Shown: one piece after another, positions 13,690 to 21,642 of the stretch | Position numbering within the stretch: the first letter of the stretch is position 1 | How the letters are laid out: every line of letters starts with the position of its first letter | DNA from: Chloroflexi bacterium CFX6 | GTDB taxonomy: Bacteria > Chloroflexota > Anaerolineae > Anaerolineales > Villigracilaceae | Length of the DNA stretch: 33,089 nucleotides | Assembly: GCA_030263595.1 (NCBI GenBank) | Contig: SZPG01000047.1 | Span: 1-33,089 of the forward strand | Direction of reading: 5' to 3' | Made by a program: the position numbers and the translations under genes | Notes under the pieces: generated by a model | Told to the model about the DNA's origin: nothing | Seen by the model: the letters and a program-made list of their open reading frames with translations, nothing else | Database searches by the model: none

Positions 13690-14340
13690 ATGTCCATTAC
13701 ACATGAAGAAGCGCACAGGATGATTCAGTTCGACGCCGACAAAGCGTTGGACGCCCGCGGACATAAAGCGCTCGACGCGCATCTCGACGACTGCGCGGAA
13801 TGCCGCGTCTATGCCGGGGAAATTAGGGAGATGGAAGGAATCCTCCAACACGTGATGACGCAACAGTGGAGTTATCATCCCCTCCCCCTCTCGATGGATA
13901 TGGTTAAGGGTGGGATGACAAAACATTCTTCGAGGGTGATACTGGCTACACGCCTCGTAATGATCGCCGCAATATTTGTCCTGTCGGTTTTTAGTTTATG
14001 GCAGGTTACGCGATCAAACGATCCGTCCTCGCCATCGCTTGCGGCATTGCCGGTGCCAACGCCCTCGGTCCAATTTACGCATACATCTACCTCGGTCGTG
14101 GATTGTGAGGAGACCCGCTACACAGTCCGGGAGGGAGAGACGCTCGAAAGCATTGCCGGGCGGTTTTCGGTTTCGAAAGAGGCGATCCTGTCCGCAAATT
14201 CGATGGACATCGAAGTCGTTCATGCCGGCATGGAGATCGTCATCCCCGTTTGCGGTCCCACACCGACCACGAATCCTCCAACGATCACGATCACGTATCC
14301 CCCGGCGACCCACTTCACAACCAATACGCCCGGCGGATGA
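13690..14340 (+). CDS. Transmembrane zinc-finger anti-sigma factor with extracytoplasmic LysM domain
   Basis: A 216-residue protein in three parts. The cytoplasmic N-terminus has the zinc anti-sigma (ZAS) motif H31-x3-C35-x2-C38 (HLDDCAECR). One transmembrane helix spans about residues 84-106 (VILATRLVMIAAIFVLSVF). After a Ser/Pro/Thr linker comes a LysM domain (about 143-188: RYTVREGETLESIAGRFSVS, then VVHAGMEIVIP), followed by a Thr/Pro-rich tail. LysM binds N-acetylglucosamine-containing glycans such as peptidoglycan. The arrangement suggests that wall state outside controls release of the ECF sigma factor inside (inference). It is the second gene of the operon, 6 bp after the sigma gene. 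Confidence 0.85.
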   Translation: MSITHEEAHRMIQFDADKALDARGHKALDAHLDDCAECRVYAGEIREMEGILQHVMTQQWSYHPLPLSMDMVKGGMTKHSSRVILATRLVMIAAIFVLSVFSLWQVTRSNDPSSPSLAALPVPTPSVQFTHTSTSVVDCEETRYTVREGETLESIAGRFSVSKEAILSANSMDIEVVHAGMEIVIPVCGPTPTTNPPTITITYPPATHFTTNTPGG

Positions 14341-14423
14341 ACAATATTTATTAACGGAAAATTACGCGTAAACTTGTCAGAACCTTGAGTTTGAAGTATA
14401 AGTCACTCGCCTTGCGTACAGAA

Positions 14424-14476
14424 CGTCCCGAAGGCATGTCCCGAGGCGCAACCAAAGGATCGAACCCTTCGGGACG
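14424..14476. repeat. CGTCCCGAAGG inverted repeat
   Basis: CGTCCCGAAGG (14424-14434) and CCTTCGGGACG (14466-14476) form a perfect 11-bp inverted repeat around a 31-nt centre, directly before the GT-C/NHL gene. The same arm occurs at 27025-27035 and, inverted, at 27432-27441. No T run follows, so it is not a standard terminator for the anti-sigma gene. Confidence 0.65.
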
Positions 14477-14485
14477 GCGCATAAT

Positions 14486-17400
14486 ATGAACAAATCACAA
14501 ACTTCGATCGAACAAAAGAATAATATGGAAAACGAAAAAACAGCCTGGCTTCAACGACCCGTCCACCCTGCCCTGCCGGCAATCACGAATGAGATCGCCT
14601 TGTTTGCGGGCATTATCCTGCTGGCAATCGTTACGCGCTTTTACGACCTCGGGGCGCGCGTCATGAGTCACGATGAATCCCTGCACACGTATTTCTCCTG
14701 GCTCTTGTATCGCGGACAAGGCTACCAGCACACGCCCATGATGCACGGGCCCTTTCAATTCCACGCCATCGCCCTGAGTTATTTCCTCTTCGGCGTTTCG
14801 GATTTCACGGCGCGCATACCGGCTGTACTGTTCAGCATCGCCACGGTTTGGATGATCTGGTATTGGCAGCGTTATCTCGGCAAATGGGGCGCGCTCGCTG
14901 CCGGCTTTCTCCTGGTCATTTCGCCTTACATGCTGTATTACGGACGCTACGTTCGCAATGAGGCGTTCGCGGGGTTTGCCGGCGTTCTTTTGCTCTACTC
15001 CATTTTGCGTTACCTCGAAGTTGGCGAAAAGAGATACCTGTATTTCGTCACCGCAGCGACCGTCCTGCACTTCACAGCCAAGGAAACCGCTTTCATCTAC
15101 ACCGCGCAGGCGCTGGTCTTTTTGGGCGGTTACTTCATCGTCCGTGTGACGGGTCGAAGGTGGGAACGCAATCCCAGCCTGTACAACGCCTTCATCATCC
15201 TGCTGGCGATCGTCGTCCTGCTGGCGGGAGTCAGCGCGGGATATGGATACATAAAACACCAGGAAGGACCGTTGAGCAGTACCGAGACCGCCGCCCCGGC
15301 CGATCCCACCACTGGAATTGCGCCTCCGACCGCCCCGGCGGCTGTCTCGCTTTCGACGATCCTTTTCGGCGCCGCTTTCGTTTTCCTCCTGGGCGCGGCG
15401 ATCGTTCTGCTTGCGGGCTACGGGTGGGCAAACCTACTCAAGGAAAGATCGTTCGACATCATGATCCTGCTGATGACCTTCGTCCTGCCCATGCTCATCC
15501 CGTTCCTGTTGGAATGGCTGGAACCGCGCCTGCACGTCGTCATCCCAACCGACGCCGCCTCCGTTGCCGCGCTCGATACGAGAGCCATGACGATCATCGG
15601 CATATTCGTCGCGGTCTTCTTCGCCATTTCCATCGCAGTCGGGCTGTTGTGGAGGCGCGAATGGTGGAAGTACGCCGCGCTGTTCTGGGGAGTCTTCACC
15701 ATTCTGTACACGACCGTCTTCACGAACGCGGCGGGATTCTTCACGGGATTGATCGGCTCGCTGGGCTATTGGCTCGTTCAACAGGGCGTGGAACGCGGAA
15801 GCCAGCCGGAGTATTACTACATTCTCGTGCAGATCCCCATGTATGAGTTTATAACCGCCATCGGGAGCCTCACGGCAATCGTCATCGGCGCGAAAAAACT
15901 TCTCGGACGGAAACCAGCCATCCCGGAGTCGGAAGCGAAGGTTGAGATCAGCGATGCGGATCGAGCGGAGCGTCCCCTCGAATCCGGCGAATCCAATTTC
16001 CCCGTGTTCTTCAGCTTGCTGGTTTATTGGGTGATCACGAGCATCCTGGCATTCACCATTGCGGGCGAGCGCATGCCGTGGCTGACGTATCACATGGCGT
16101 GGCCCATGGCGTTATTGACCGGCTGGGGCATCGGGCAGATCGTCGAAGCCGCGTCGGAAAAACTGAAAGAGGGAACGCCCTGGTATCGGACGGCGTTATC
16201 GCTGACCGCCCTGACTGTGTTCCTGCTCGCCGCGTTCAACGTGATCCGCTCGCTGTACGGCGCGACGCCGCCCTTCCAGGGATCCGAACTCGCGCAATTG
16301 CAAGCGACGTTGGCGTTCCTGCTTCCGCTGGCAGTCGCCATCGCGTCGGGCGTCCTGCTTGTGTATTTGATGAAGGACGACCTGCCCGGTCTGGGAATCG
16401 TCTCGTTGTTCATTCTTGCGTTGATCACGGCGATTGCGGGCGCGATCAACGGCGCCTCGCTCTTGAAATTCCTTTCGTTCCCGCAGGCGGACATGGGCGT
16501 GACGACCGAGGCGGCGCGTTTCGGCGCGGCGCTCCTCGCGTTGATCGCCGCCACCGTCGGGATCGGATATCTCTCCCGCCTGCCGCGCTCCGGCGCGTTC
16601 ATCCACCTTGCGGCTCTGACAACCTTTGCCCTGCTTGCCATCCAAACCGGGCGGACCGCCTTCCGCGCCGCCTACATTTTCTACGACGACGCGACCGAGT
16701 ACCTCGTGTACGCGCACGGCGCGACCGGCATCAAGGAGGTGATGGCGCAGGTGGAGGAAATTTCCGAACGGACTGCGGGCGGGTTGAACGCGGTCGTCGC
16801 GTACGACGCCAGCGCGCCGGATACCGGCGTCTCGTGGCCCTTCGTGTGGTACTTGCGCGATTTCACCGCGCTGCGCTCTTTCGACAGCCCGACACGTTCC
16901 CTGCGGGAAGCCGTTGCCGTGGTCGTTGACCAGAAGAACTTCGACAAGATCTATCCCGCGCTGGGCAACGAGTTCTACGAGTTTAACTACATTCGCATGT
17001 GGTGGCCCAACCAGGATTACTTCAACCTCAACAGGGAGCGCGTGCTGAACGCGCTCACAGACCCGAACATCCGCGCGGGCATCTTCGACATCTGGTTCGA
17101 CCGCGACTACACCCGCTACGCGCAGGCGGTCGGCAGTTCGAGCATGACGCTGACCACCTGGCAGCCCTCCGACCAGATGAAACTCTTCGTGCGCAAGGAC
17201 GTGGCGTCGAAGATCTGGAATTACGGCGTGGGACCCTCGGAAGCGACCCTTACGACGGACCCGTATGAGGGAAGCACGCTCTCCCTGTCCGCGGACCTGA
17301 TCTTCGGCAGCGAGCGCTACCCGCGCGGGTTGAACGCGCCGCGTTCCATCGCGCGCGGCGTCAACGCGGATTTCTACATCGCCGACTCGCGCAATCACCG

Positions 17401-18184
17401 CATCCTTCACATCGCCTCCGATGGAAGCCTTTTGCATGAATGGGGCTCGTTCGCCGACGTGTTTACCAGCGACGCGCCCATCGGCGCGTTCAACGAACCC
17501 TGGGGCGTTGCCGTCGGACCCGACGGCTCCGTCTACGTGAGCGATACGTGGAATCATCGCATCCAGAAATTCACCGCTGACGGACAACCGATCATGATGT
17601 GGGGGCAATATGGACAACCGACTCCCGGCGTCCCCGAATCGCTCAGTTCGTTCTGGGGTCCGCGCGGCATCGCGGTGGACGCGCGCGGCAACGTATTGAT
17701 CGCCGATACCGGCAACAAACGCATCGTGATCTTCGACAAGGACGGGAATTACATCACCGAGTTCGGCTCGGCGGGTTTCGACCCCGGTCAATTCGACGAG
17801 CCGGTCGGGGTCGCCGTCGCGCCGGATGGGACGGTTTACGTGACCGATACGTGGAACCAGCGCGTGCAAGCCTTCACCCCCTCCGATGACGGCAAGTTCT
17901 ACTTCCCCGCCCTGCAATGGGACGTCAACGGCTGGTTCGGGCAGTCATTGGACAACAAGCCGTTCATCGCCGCCGGCGCGGACGGGCGCGTTTTCATCAC
18001 CGACCCGGAAGGCTATCGCGTGATCGAGTTCACTGCGGAAGGTCAATTCGTGCGCACGTGGGGGGATTTCGGGAACGGGCCCGCCGAGATCGGACTTGCG
18101 GCAGGCATCACCGTTGACCAACTCGGCTTCGTCTGGGTGACGGACGCCGGTAACAACCGCATATTGAGATACAGGCTGCCGTAA
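14486..18184 (+). CDS. Agl23-like GT-C membrane protein (TIGR03663 type) fused to NHL repeats
   Basis: A 1232-residue protein. The first two thirds form a multi-pass GT-C-fold membrane protein with the first-loop acidic pair in MSHDESLHTYFSWLLYRG (D63, E64), followed by HTPMMHGPFQFHAIALSYF and DFTARIPAVLF, as in the TIGR03663/Agl23-like family related to PMT/ArnT transferases that use polyprenyl-linked sugars. The last part (about residues 945-1230) has six NHL-type beta-propeller repeats, for example NEPWGVAVGPDGSVYVSDTW and GPRGIAVDARGNVLIADTGN. The propeller probably sits outside the membrane and binds a protein or glycan. The first ATG (14486) overlaps a CATAAT box; an ATG 39 bp downstream is an alternative start. 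The product may glycosylate surface polymers; no neighbour gives the pathway. Confidence 0.85.
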   Translation: MNKSQTSIEQKNNMENEKTAWLQRPVHPALPAITNEIALFAGIILLAIVTRFYDLGARVMSHDESLHTYFSWLLYRGQGYQHTPMMHGPFQFHAIALSYFLFGVSDFTARIPAVLFSIATVWMIWYWQRYLGKWGALAAGFLLVISPYMLYYGRYVRNEAFAGFAGVLLLYSILRYLEVGEKRYLYFVTAATVLHFTAKETAFIYTAQALVFLGGYFIVRVTGRRWERNPSLYNAFIILLAIVVLLAGVSAGYGYIKHQEGPLSSTETAAPADPTTGIAPPTAPAAVSLSTILFGAAFVFLLGAAIVLLAGYGWANLLKERSFDIMILLMTFVLPMLIPFLLEWLEPRLHVVIPTDAASVAALDTRAMTIIGIFVAVFFAISIAVGLLWRREWWKYAALFWGVFTILYTTVFTNAAGFFTGLIGSLGYWLVQQGVERGSQPEYYYILVQIPMYEFITAIGSLTAIVIGAKKLLGRKPAIPESEAKVEISDADRAERPLESGESNFPVFFSLLVYWVITSILAFTIAGERMPWLTYHMAWPMALLTGWGIGQIVEAASEKLKEGTPWYRTALSLTALTVFLLAAFNVIRSLYGATPPFQGSELAQLQATLAFLLPLAVAIASGVLLVYLMKDDLPGLGIVSLFILALITAIAGAINGASLLKFLSFPQADMGVTTEAARFGAALLALIAATVGIGYLSRLPRSGAFIHLAALTTFALLAIQTGRTAFRAAYIFYDDATEYLVYAHGATGIKEVMAQVEEISERTAGGLNAVVAYDASAPDTGVSWPFVWYLRDFTALRSFDSPTRSLREAVAVVVDQKNFDKIYPALGNEFYEFNYIRMWWPNQDYFNLNRERVLNALTDPNIRAGIFDIWFDRDYTRYAQAVGSSSMTLTTWQPSDQMKLFVRKDVASKIWNYGVGPSEATLTTDPYEGSTLSLSADLIFGSERYPRGLNAPRSIARGVNADFYIADSRNHRILHIASDGSLLHEWGSFADVFTSDAPIGAFNEPWGVAVGPDGSVYVSDTWNHRIQKFTADGQPIMMWGQYGQPTPGVPESLSSFWGPRGIAVDARGNVLIADTGNKRIVIFDKDGNYITEFGSAGFDPGQFDEPVGVAVAPDGTVYVTDTWNQRVQAFTPSDDGKFYFPALQWDVNGWFGQSLDNKPFIAAGADGRVFITDPEGYRVIEFTAEGQFVRTWGDFGNGPAEIGLAAGITVDQLGFVWVTDAGNNRILRYRLP

Positions 18185-18209
18185 ATTGTATCAACCCATA
18201 ACTCAATGC

Positions 18210-18252
18210 AATGACAGTCACTTTGTCGCCGAAAGTGACTGTCATTTATTTT
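18210..18252. terminator. Strong, probably bidirectional terminator
   Basis: AATGACAGTCACTTT pairs perfectly (15 bp) with AAAGTGACTGTCATT across a 7-nt loop and is followed by TATTTT. It lies between convergent genes and can serve both strands. Confidence 0.9.
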
Positions 18253-18275
18253 GATGGCGCCCGGTGTTTGGTGGG

Positions 18276-18506
18276 CTACACGTCCACCGCGATGCAGGTC
18301 AGGGTTTGTTCGACGCCGGGAATGGGTTGAATGGAGGTGGCGATCATGGAACCCAACGCGCCTATGTCCTGTGCCGTTACGACCGCCACCGCGTCGTAGG
18401 GACCGAACGTCATGTGCGCCTCGATGGTGCTTTCGAGTTTCTTCAACTGGCGCACCACGTCCTTGACTTCGCCTGCCCGGATTTTGATCAATACGTATGC
18501 CTTCAT
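18276..18506 (-). CDS. Stand-alone Lrp/AsnC ligand-binding (RAM) domain protein
   Basis: A 76-residue protein matching only the C-terminal effector-binding domain of Lrp/AsnC regulators: MKAYVLIKIRAGEVKDVVRQ, then AHMTFGPYDAVAVVTAQDIG and a final GVEQTLTCIAVDV. The helix-turn-helix domain is absent, so it cannot bind DNA alone. Such single domains form dimers or higher rings and bind amino acids or other small molecules. AAGGAG lies 7 nt before the ATG. It is 24 bp downstream of the formate/nitrite channel gene and surely co-transcribed, so a role as a metabolite sensor for the channel or for another Lrp protein is possible (inference). Confidence 0.85.
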   Translation of the reverse strand: MKAYVLIKIRAGEVKDVVRQLKKLESTIEAHMTFGPYDAVAVVTAQDIGALGSMIATSIQPIPGVEQTLTCIAVDV

Positions 18507-18530
18507 AATCAGACTCCTTTTTGTTCGAAA

Positions 18531-19418
18531 TCAATCCTTCCCGGGGCGCAGGAAGATCGCCCAATACACAGCCGCGACCAGCACCGCCCCGCCGATGATA
18601 TTCCCGATCGTCACCGGGATCAAATTGTTGAGGACGAACGCCTCCCACGTCAATTTGTCGAGATGCGCCACCTTGTCCCCGACCGTCGCGGTGTAGGCTG
18701 GGTCGAAAAATCTTATGAACAGCGCATATGGAATGAAATACATGTTGGCGATGCTGTGTTCGAAACCCGCCGCGACGAACGCTGTGATCGGAAAGACGAT
18801 CGCGGCGATCTTGTCAATCACGCTGCGGGCGCTGAACGTGAGCCACACCGCAAGACAGACCAGCGCATTGCACAGGATACCCAGCGCCACCGCCTGCAAA
18901 AAACCGAACTCGACCTTTGCCACGCCGATCTTCAACGCCGCGATCCCGATCGAATTCGACCCAAAGGTATATTGCTTCGTGAAGAACATCAGGATCACTG
19001 TGCCGATGGACCCGACGAAATTCCCCGCATAGACGATAGCCCAGTTCCGAAGGAGCGCGCGCCCCGTCACCTTGCCGTTTGCCCATGCCATCACGATCAG
19101 GTTGTTGCCCGTGAACAGTTCCGCACCGCCCACCACGACCAGGATCAGGCCGAGGGAAAACACCAGCCCGGTCAACAGCCTGTTGAACCCATAAGGAAAA
19201 CCCGTCGTATATGCCGTCTCCCCTCCCGACGCCGTGACCGTCATGCTCCCGGCGCTTACGGTCGTGGCAAAGATCGCGCCCAATGCAATGAACGCGCCAG
19301 CCAGCACCGCCAGCATGAACATCTTCAGGAAGGGCATCTCCGCCTTGCGCACGCCCAGGTACTCGACCCGTGTCGCCATCTCCTGCGGCAGCAGCGCGTC
19401 AATACGAATTTCAGCCAC
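18531..19418 (-). CDS. Formate/nitrite transporter (FNT) family channel
   Basis: A 295-residue membrane protein of the FocA/NirC/HSC family, pentameric channels for formate, nitrite, hydrosulfide or related anions. Six hydrophobic segments are visible. The family signature AAGFEHSIANMYFIPY includes the central His, and AELFTGNNLIV is the omega-loop/TM3 region. The substrate cannot be separated by eye. The preferred start is the GTG at 19418 (VAEIRIDALLPQ) because GGAGG lies 5 nt upstream; an earlier in-frame GTG (19430) would place the ribosome site inside the gene. A perfect CRP-type palindrome overlaps the predicted transcription start. The Lrp-domain gene follows in the operon. Confidence 0.9.
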   Translation of the reverse strand: MAEIRIDALLPQEMATRVEYLGVRKAEMPFLKMFMLAVLAGAFIALGAIFATTVSAGSMTVTASGGETAYTTGFPYGFNRLLTGLVFSLGLILVVVGGAELFTGNNLIVMAWANGKVTGRALLRNWAIVYAGNFVGSIGTVILMFFTKQYTFGSNSIGIAALKIGVAKVEFGFLQAVALGILCNALVCLAVWLTFSARSVIDKIAAIVFPITAFVAAGFEHSIANMYFIPYALFIRFFDPAYTATVGDKVAHLDKLTWEAFVLNNLIPVTIGNIIGGAVLVAAVYWAIFLRPGKD

Positions 19419-19434
19419 ATTCACCTCCACGGTT

Positions 19435-19450
19435 TGTGATATTTTTCACA
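19435..19450. promoter_or_regulatory. CRP/FNR-superfamily operator upstream of the FNT gene
   Basis: TGTGA-N6-TCACA is an exact match to the palindromic CRP consensus. It lies 16 bp before the GTG start and just downstream of a minus-strand TATATT box (19461-19456), so it covers the predicted +1. That position favours repression rather than activation. Confidence 0.6.
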
Positions 19451-19571
19451 TCGAGAATATAACAGACGCACCGGGAAAATGCACGAAGGATTGTAACCAG
19501 TTCGTCGTGATGTTCATCCAGTTGTCGGGCGCGTGGTCCTTTCGAGCGCAAAGCGCGGCGCCCATCCAATA

Positions 19572-20585
19572 TCATTCCCTCCGTGCGCTTCCCAGCCAGG
19601 CGATTACGCCGCCCCCAAGCAGGGCAAGGGCGATGATTCCCAGAGCCGCTCCCATGATCGTCGCGGAGGCGGGTTGGGCGGAAGTCGAACCAGGCGCGGG
19701 GGTGAAGGTCGCGAATGCGCGCGTCGCAGGCGGAGAAGGCGAAGCCGTCAGTGTCGAAGTCGAAGTCGGCGCGGCGGTTGATGTTTCCGCGGGGGTCGCG
19801 GTGATCGCCTCCGCCTCCCTTTCGATCAACAACTTCTCGCCCGGATAGATCAAGTCATTGGGCAGGCTGTTCAATTGCTTTACCTCTTCGATGGTCACAT
19901 CATACGAAACCGCGATCTGCCACAGGGTTTGACCGGGGAGGACTTCATGGATCACCTCCCCGTTCGCGTTGGGCGTGCTGATGATGACGACGGGAACCAG
20001 CGCTTCTCCCGCAGGGACGGCTGATCCGCCTCCGAGGGACGGGGTCACAGCCTGAGGCGCGCCGCTGGCGGTGGGACGCGCGGCGTCAATGACGTAATAC
20101 ACCCTGCCATTCGCCACTGCAACGCCCGCGCCGATCTCGGTCAGGTTCGGGGACAGCATGGTGTTCAAGTGCGGCGCGTCGCCCGTCCATTGATTGATCG
20201 CGGCTTCCGCGGTCATGTTCTCGTCGCCGGAGGTGATGTTCTCCGCGCGAAAACCTCCAAGCGAAAGATCCCCGGCAAGCGGATAACCCGCCGCGAGCAA
20301 ACGATCGGTAAGGCTGATCCCGCCCGGACCCGAATGGGAGACGAGACCGGTCGCCGCCATAAAATCCGCCTGGCTTTGCGCGGTGTACATCAGAATCGAA
20401 CTGATGCCGTATGCGGGAAGCCCATTCGAGGCGCGCAAGGCGTTGACGGCGTTGACCAGGTCGTATGCGGAACTGGCGGGTTGAGGCGCGCGCAATAACC
20501 CTGTGCGCGGGACGAGAGGCAGGTAAAGCGCAGGCAAGAGCGCGAACATCGCTGAAAGGAGGGCGCGGAGGAATTTATGATTCAT
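19572..20585 (-). CDS. Secreted/anchored CAP (SCP/PR1) domain protein with LysM
   Basis: A 337-residue surface protein starting MNHKFLRALLSAMFALLPAL, a signal peptide or anchor. A CAP domain follows (LVNAVNALRASNGLPAY, SHSGPGGISLTDRLLAAGY, AENITSG, then NQWTGDAPHLNTMLSP). Next is a LysM domain (VIHEVLPGQTLWQIAVSYDV, about residues 205-252), a Ser/Thr/Pro linker and a C-terminal hydrophobic helix (MGAALGIIALALLGGGVIAW) with a basic end. LysM would bind wall glycans; bacterial CAP domains have no single known activity. The ATG at 20585 lacks a close ribosome site (AAGGAG is about 22 nt upstream, with a GGAGC/GCTCC hairpin between). A TATAAT box (20636-20631, minus strand) lies 46 bp upstream. 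Confidence 0.85.
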   Translation of the reverse strand: MNHKFLRALLSAMFALLPALYLPLVPRTGLLRAPQPASSAYDLVNAVNALRASNGLPAYGISSILMYTAQSQADFMAATGLVSHSGPGGISLTDRLLAAGYPLAGDLSLGGFRAENITSGDENMTAEAAINQWTGDAPHLNTMLSPNLTEIGAGVAVANGRVYYVIDAARPTASGAPQAVTPSLGGGSAVPAGEALVPVVIISTPNANGEVIHEVLPGQTLWQIAVSYDVTIEEVKQLNSLPNDLIYPGEKLLIEREAEAITATPAETSTAAPTSTSTLTASPSPPATRAFATFTPAPGSTSAQPASATIMGAALGIIALALLGGGVIAWLGSARRE

Positions 20586-20630
20586 ATCGAACGGGAGCAA
20601 GCTCCTTGAGTCCAAAAGTGTGATTGACCG

Positions 20631-20636
20631 ATTATA
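20631..20636 (-). promoter_or_regulatory. -10 box of the CAP/LysM gene
   Basis: A perfect TATAAT on the minus strand sits just past the rluE stop codon, so the CAP/LysM gene probably has its own promoter. The -35 region is poor. Confidence 0.45.
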
Positions 20637-20642
20637 AGGGCG

Positions 20643-21200
20643 TCAGCCTTTCAATAATCGAATCTCATCCTGCGTTACGTCCCGCCATTTGCCGGGTTGC
20701 AGGTCGCCGAGTTGAATGGGACCGATCGCCACACGGACGAGGCGCAGGGTGGGCAAACCGACGGCGGCGGTCATGTGGCGGATCTGGCGTTTCTTTCCTT
20801 CGCGCAGTTTGATCTCGATCCACGCGGTGGGCCCGTGCGGGGTGACGGGCTTGGGTCGAAGAGGCAGGCTTGGGTCGGGGATGAGGCGGGCTTTGGCGGG
20901 GAGGGTGCGATAGTCCTTGAGTTGAATCCCGCGTTCGAGTTGATTCAATTTGTCCTGAGTCGGATTCCCCTCCACCATCGCCCAATAGGTTTTCTCGATG
21001 TGATGCCTGGGATCGGTCAGGCGTTTGATGAGGGGGCCGTCGTCCGTGAGGAGGAGCAAGCCTTCGCTGTCGCGATCCAGCCGTCCCGCGGCGTAGATGC
21101 CCGGCGCGTCAATGAACTGCTTGAGGGTCGGATGCCCGGTGCCTTCGTCGGTAAATTGCGAAAGGATGCCAAAAGGTTTGTTGAAAAGGATGTATCGCAT
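20643..21200 (-). CDS. rluE: 23S rRNA pseudouridine synthase, RluE type
   Basis: A 185-residue RsuA-family synthase without an S4 domain. It opens with RYILFNKPFGILSQFTDEG, has the catalytic block YAAGRLDRDSEGLLLLTDDG with the active-site Asp in GRLDRDSEG, and later WIEIKLREGKKRQIRHMTAA and GLPTLRLVRVAIGPIQL. These blocks match E. coli RluE, which makes pseudouridine 2457 in 23S rRNA. The ATG at 21200 has no Shine-Dalgarno sequence. A minus-strand TTATAC/TATTAT box ends 7-9 nt before it, so the mRNA may be leaderless or nearly so. It is divergent from the small gene at 21241 with overlapping -10 boxes. Confidence 0.88.
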   Translation of the reverse strand: MRYILFNKPFGILSQFTDEGTGHPTLKQFIDAPGIYAAGRLDRDSEGLLLLTDDGPLIKRLTDPRHHIEKTYWAMVEGNPTQDKLNQLERGIQLKDYRTLPAKARLIPDPSLPLRPKPVTPHGPTAWIEIKLREGKKRQIRHMTAAVGLPTLRLVRVAIGPIQLGDLQPGKWRDVTQDEIRLLKG

Positions 21201-21207
21201 TTCGGTC

Positions 21208-21215
21208 GTATAATA
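21208..21215. promoter_or_regulatory. Overlapping divergent -10 boxes (rluE and the 133-residue gene)
   Basis: TATAAT (21209-21214, plus strand) and TATTAT/TTATAC (minus strand) share the same bases within a 40-bp intergenic gap. Polymerase could load in only one direction at a time, so the two genes should compete. Confidence 0.5.
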
Positions 21216-21240
21216 CCAAAATCAACGAGAGGAGAATGGC

Positions 21241-21642
21241 ATGGCTGACCAAAAGAAGGCGGCGATCCCGGGCAAGGTTCAAAAGGATAAATCCAACAAA
21301 AGGAAATTCAAGGTCGAAAAAGGGGGGGACTCCGAGATTGACGTCGAGATCGAAGTCCTGGAGGATGGCGATTACGAGGTCGAAAAACTCTCCATGGACG
21401 GGCTTCCCACTCAGATGAAGGACGGAAATCCCATCCGCTGGTTCAACAATTTCGCGGTCAAGAAAAACGGGAAGTACATCAAGCAGAAATACAGGGTGAC
21501 GATACCGGGCATCTCCAATTTGGGGAAATCGAGGCTGGTGATCTACGAGGGGAGCGGGGACCCATACTACTACACCGGCAAGATCGAAAACGATACGTTC
21601 GAATTATCCAACGGCGACCCGGCGTCAGGCGGAGCGCCTTAA
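21241..21642 (+). CDS. Hypothetical protein, 133 residues
   Basis: No family is recognised. The N-terminus is strongly basic (KKAAIPGKVQKDKSNKRKFK). It is followed by an acidic beta-like stretch (IDVEIEVLEDGDYEVEKLSM) and a region of alternating aromatic and charged residues (IRWFNNFAVKKNGKYIKQKY, then SRLVIYEGSGDPYYYTG), which suggests a small all-beta domain. There is no signal peptide or membrane helix. AGGAG lies a few nt before the ATG and a TATAAT box 27 bp upstream, so the gene is credible. Its stop overlaps the stop of the convergent cyclase-type gene by 4 bp. Confidence 0.7.
   Translation: MADQKKAAIPGKVQKDKSNKRKFKVEKGGDSEIDVEIEVLEDGDYEVEKLSMDGLPTQMKDGNPIRWFNNFAVKKNGKYIKQKYRVTIPGISNLGKSRLVIYEGSGDPYYYTGKIENDTFELSNGDPASGGAP

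Noticed and set aside
14479..14484. CATAAT as a leaderless -10 box for the GT-C/NHL gene
   Set aside because: It ends only 1 bp before the first ATG, which does not fit the 6-bp spacing seen elsewhere; it could instead serve the second ATG with a short leader, but this is undecided.
16196..17917. A 573-codon minus-strand open frame opposite the GT-C/NHL gene
   Set aside because: It is antisense to conserved membrane and NHL coding sequence, has an Arg/Asp/His-rich composition and no recognisable motif.
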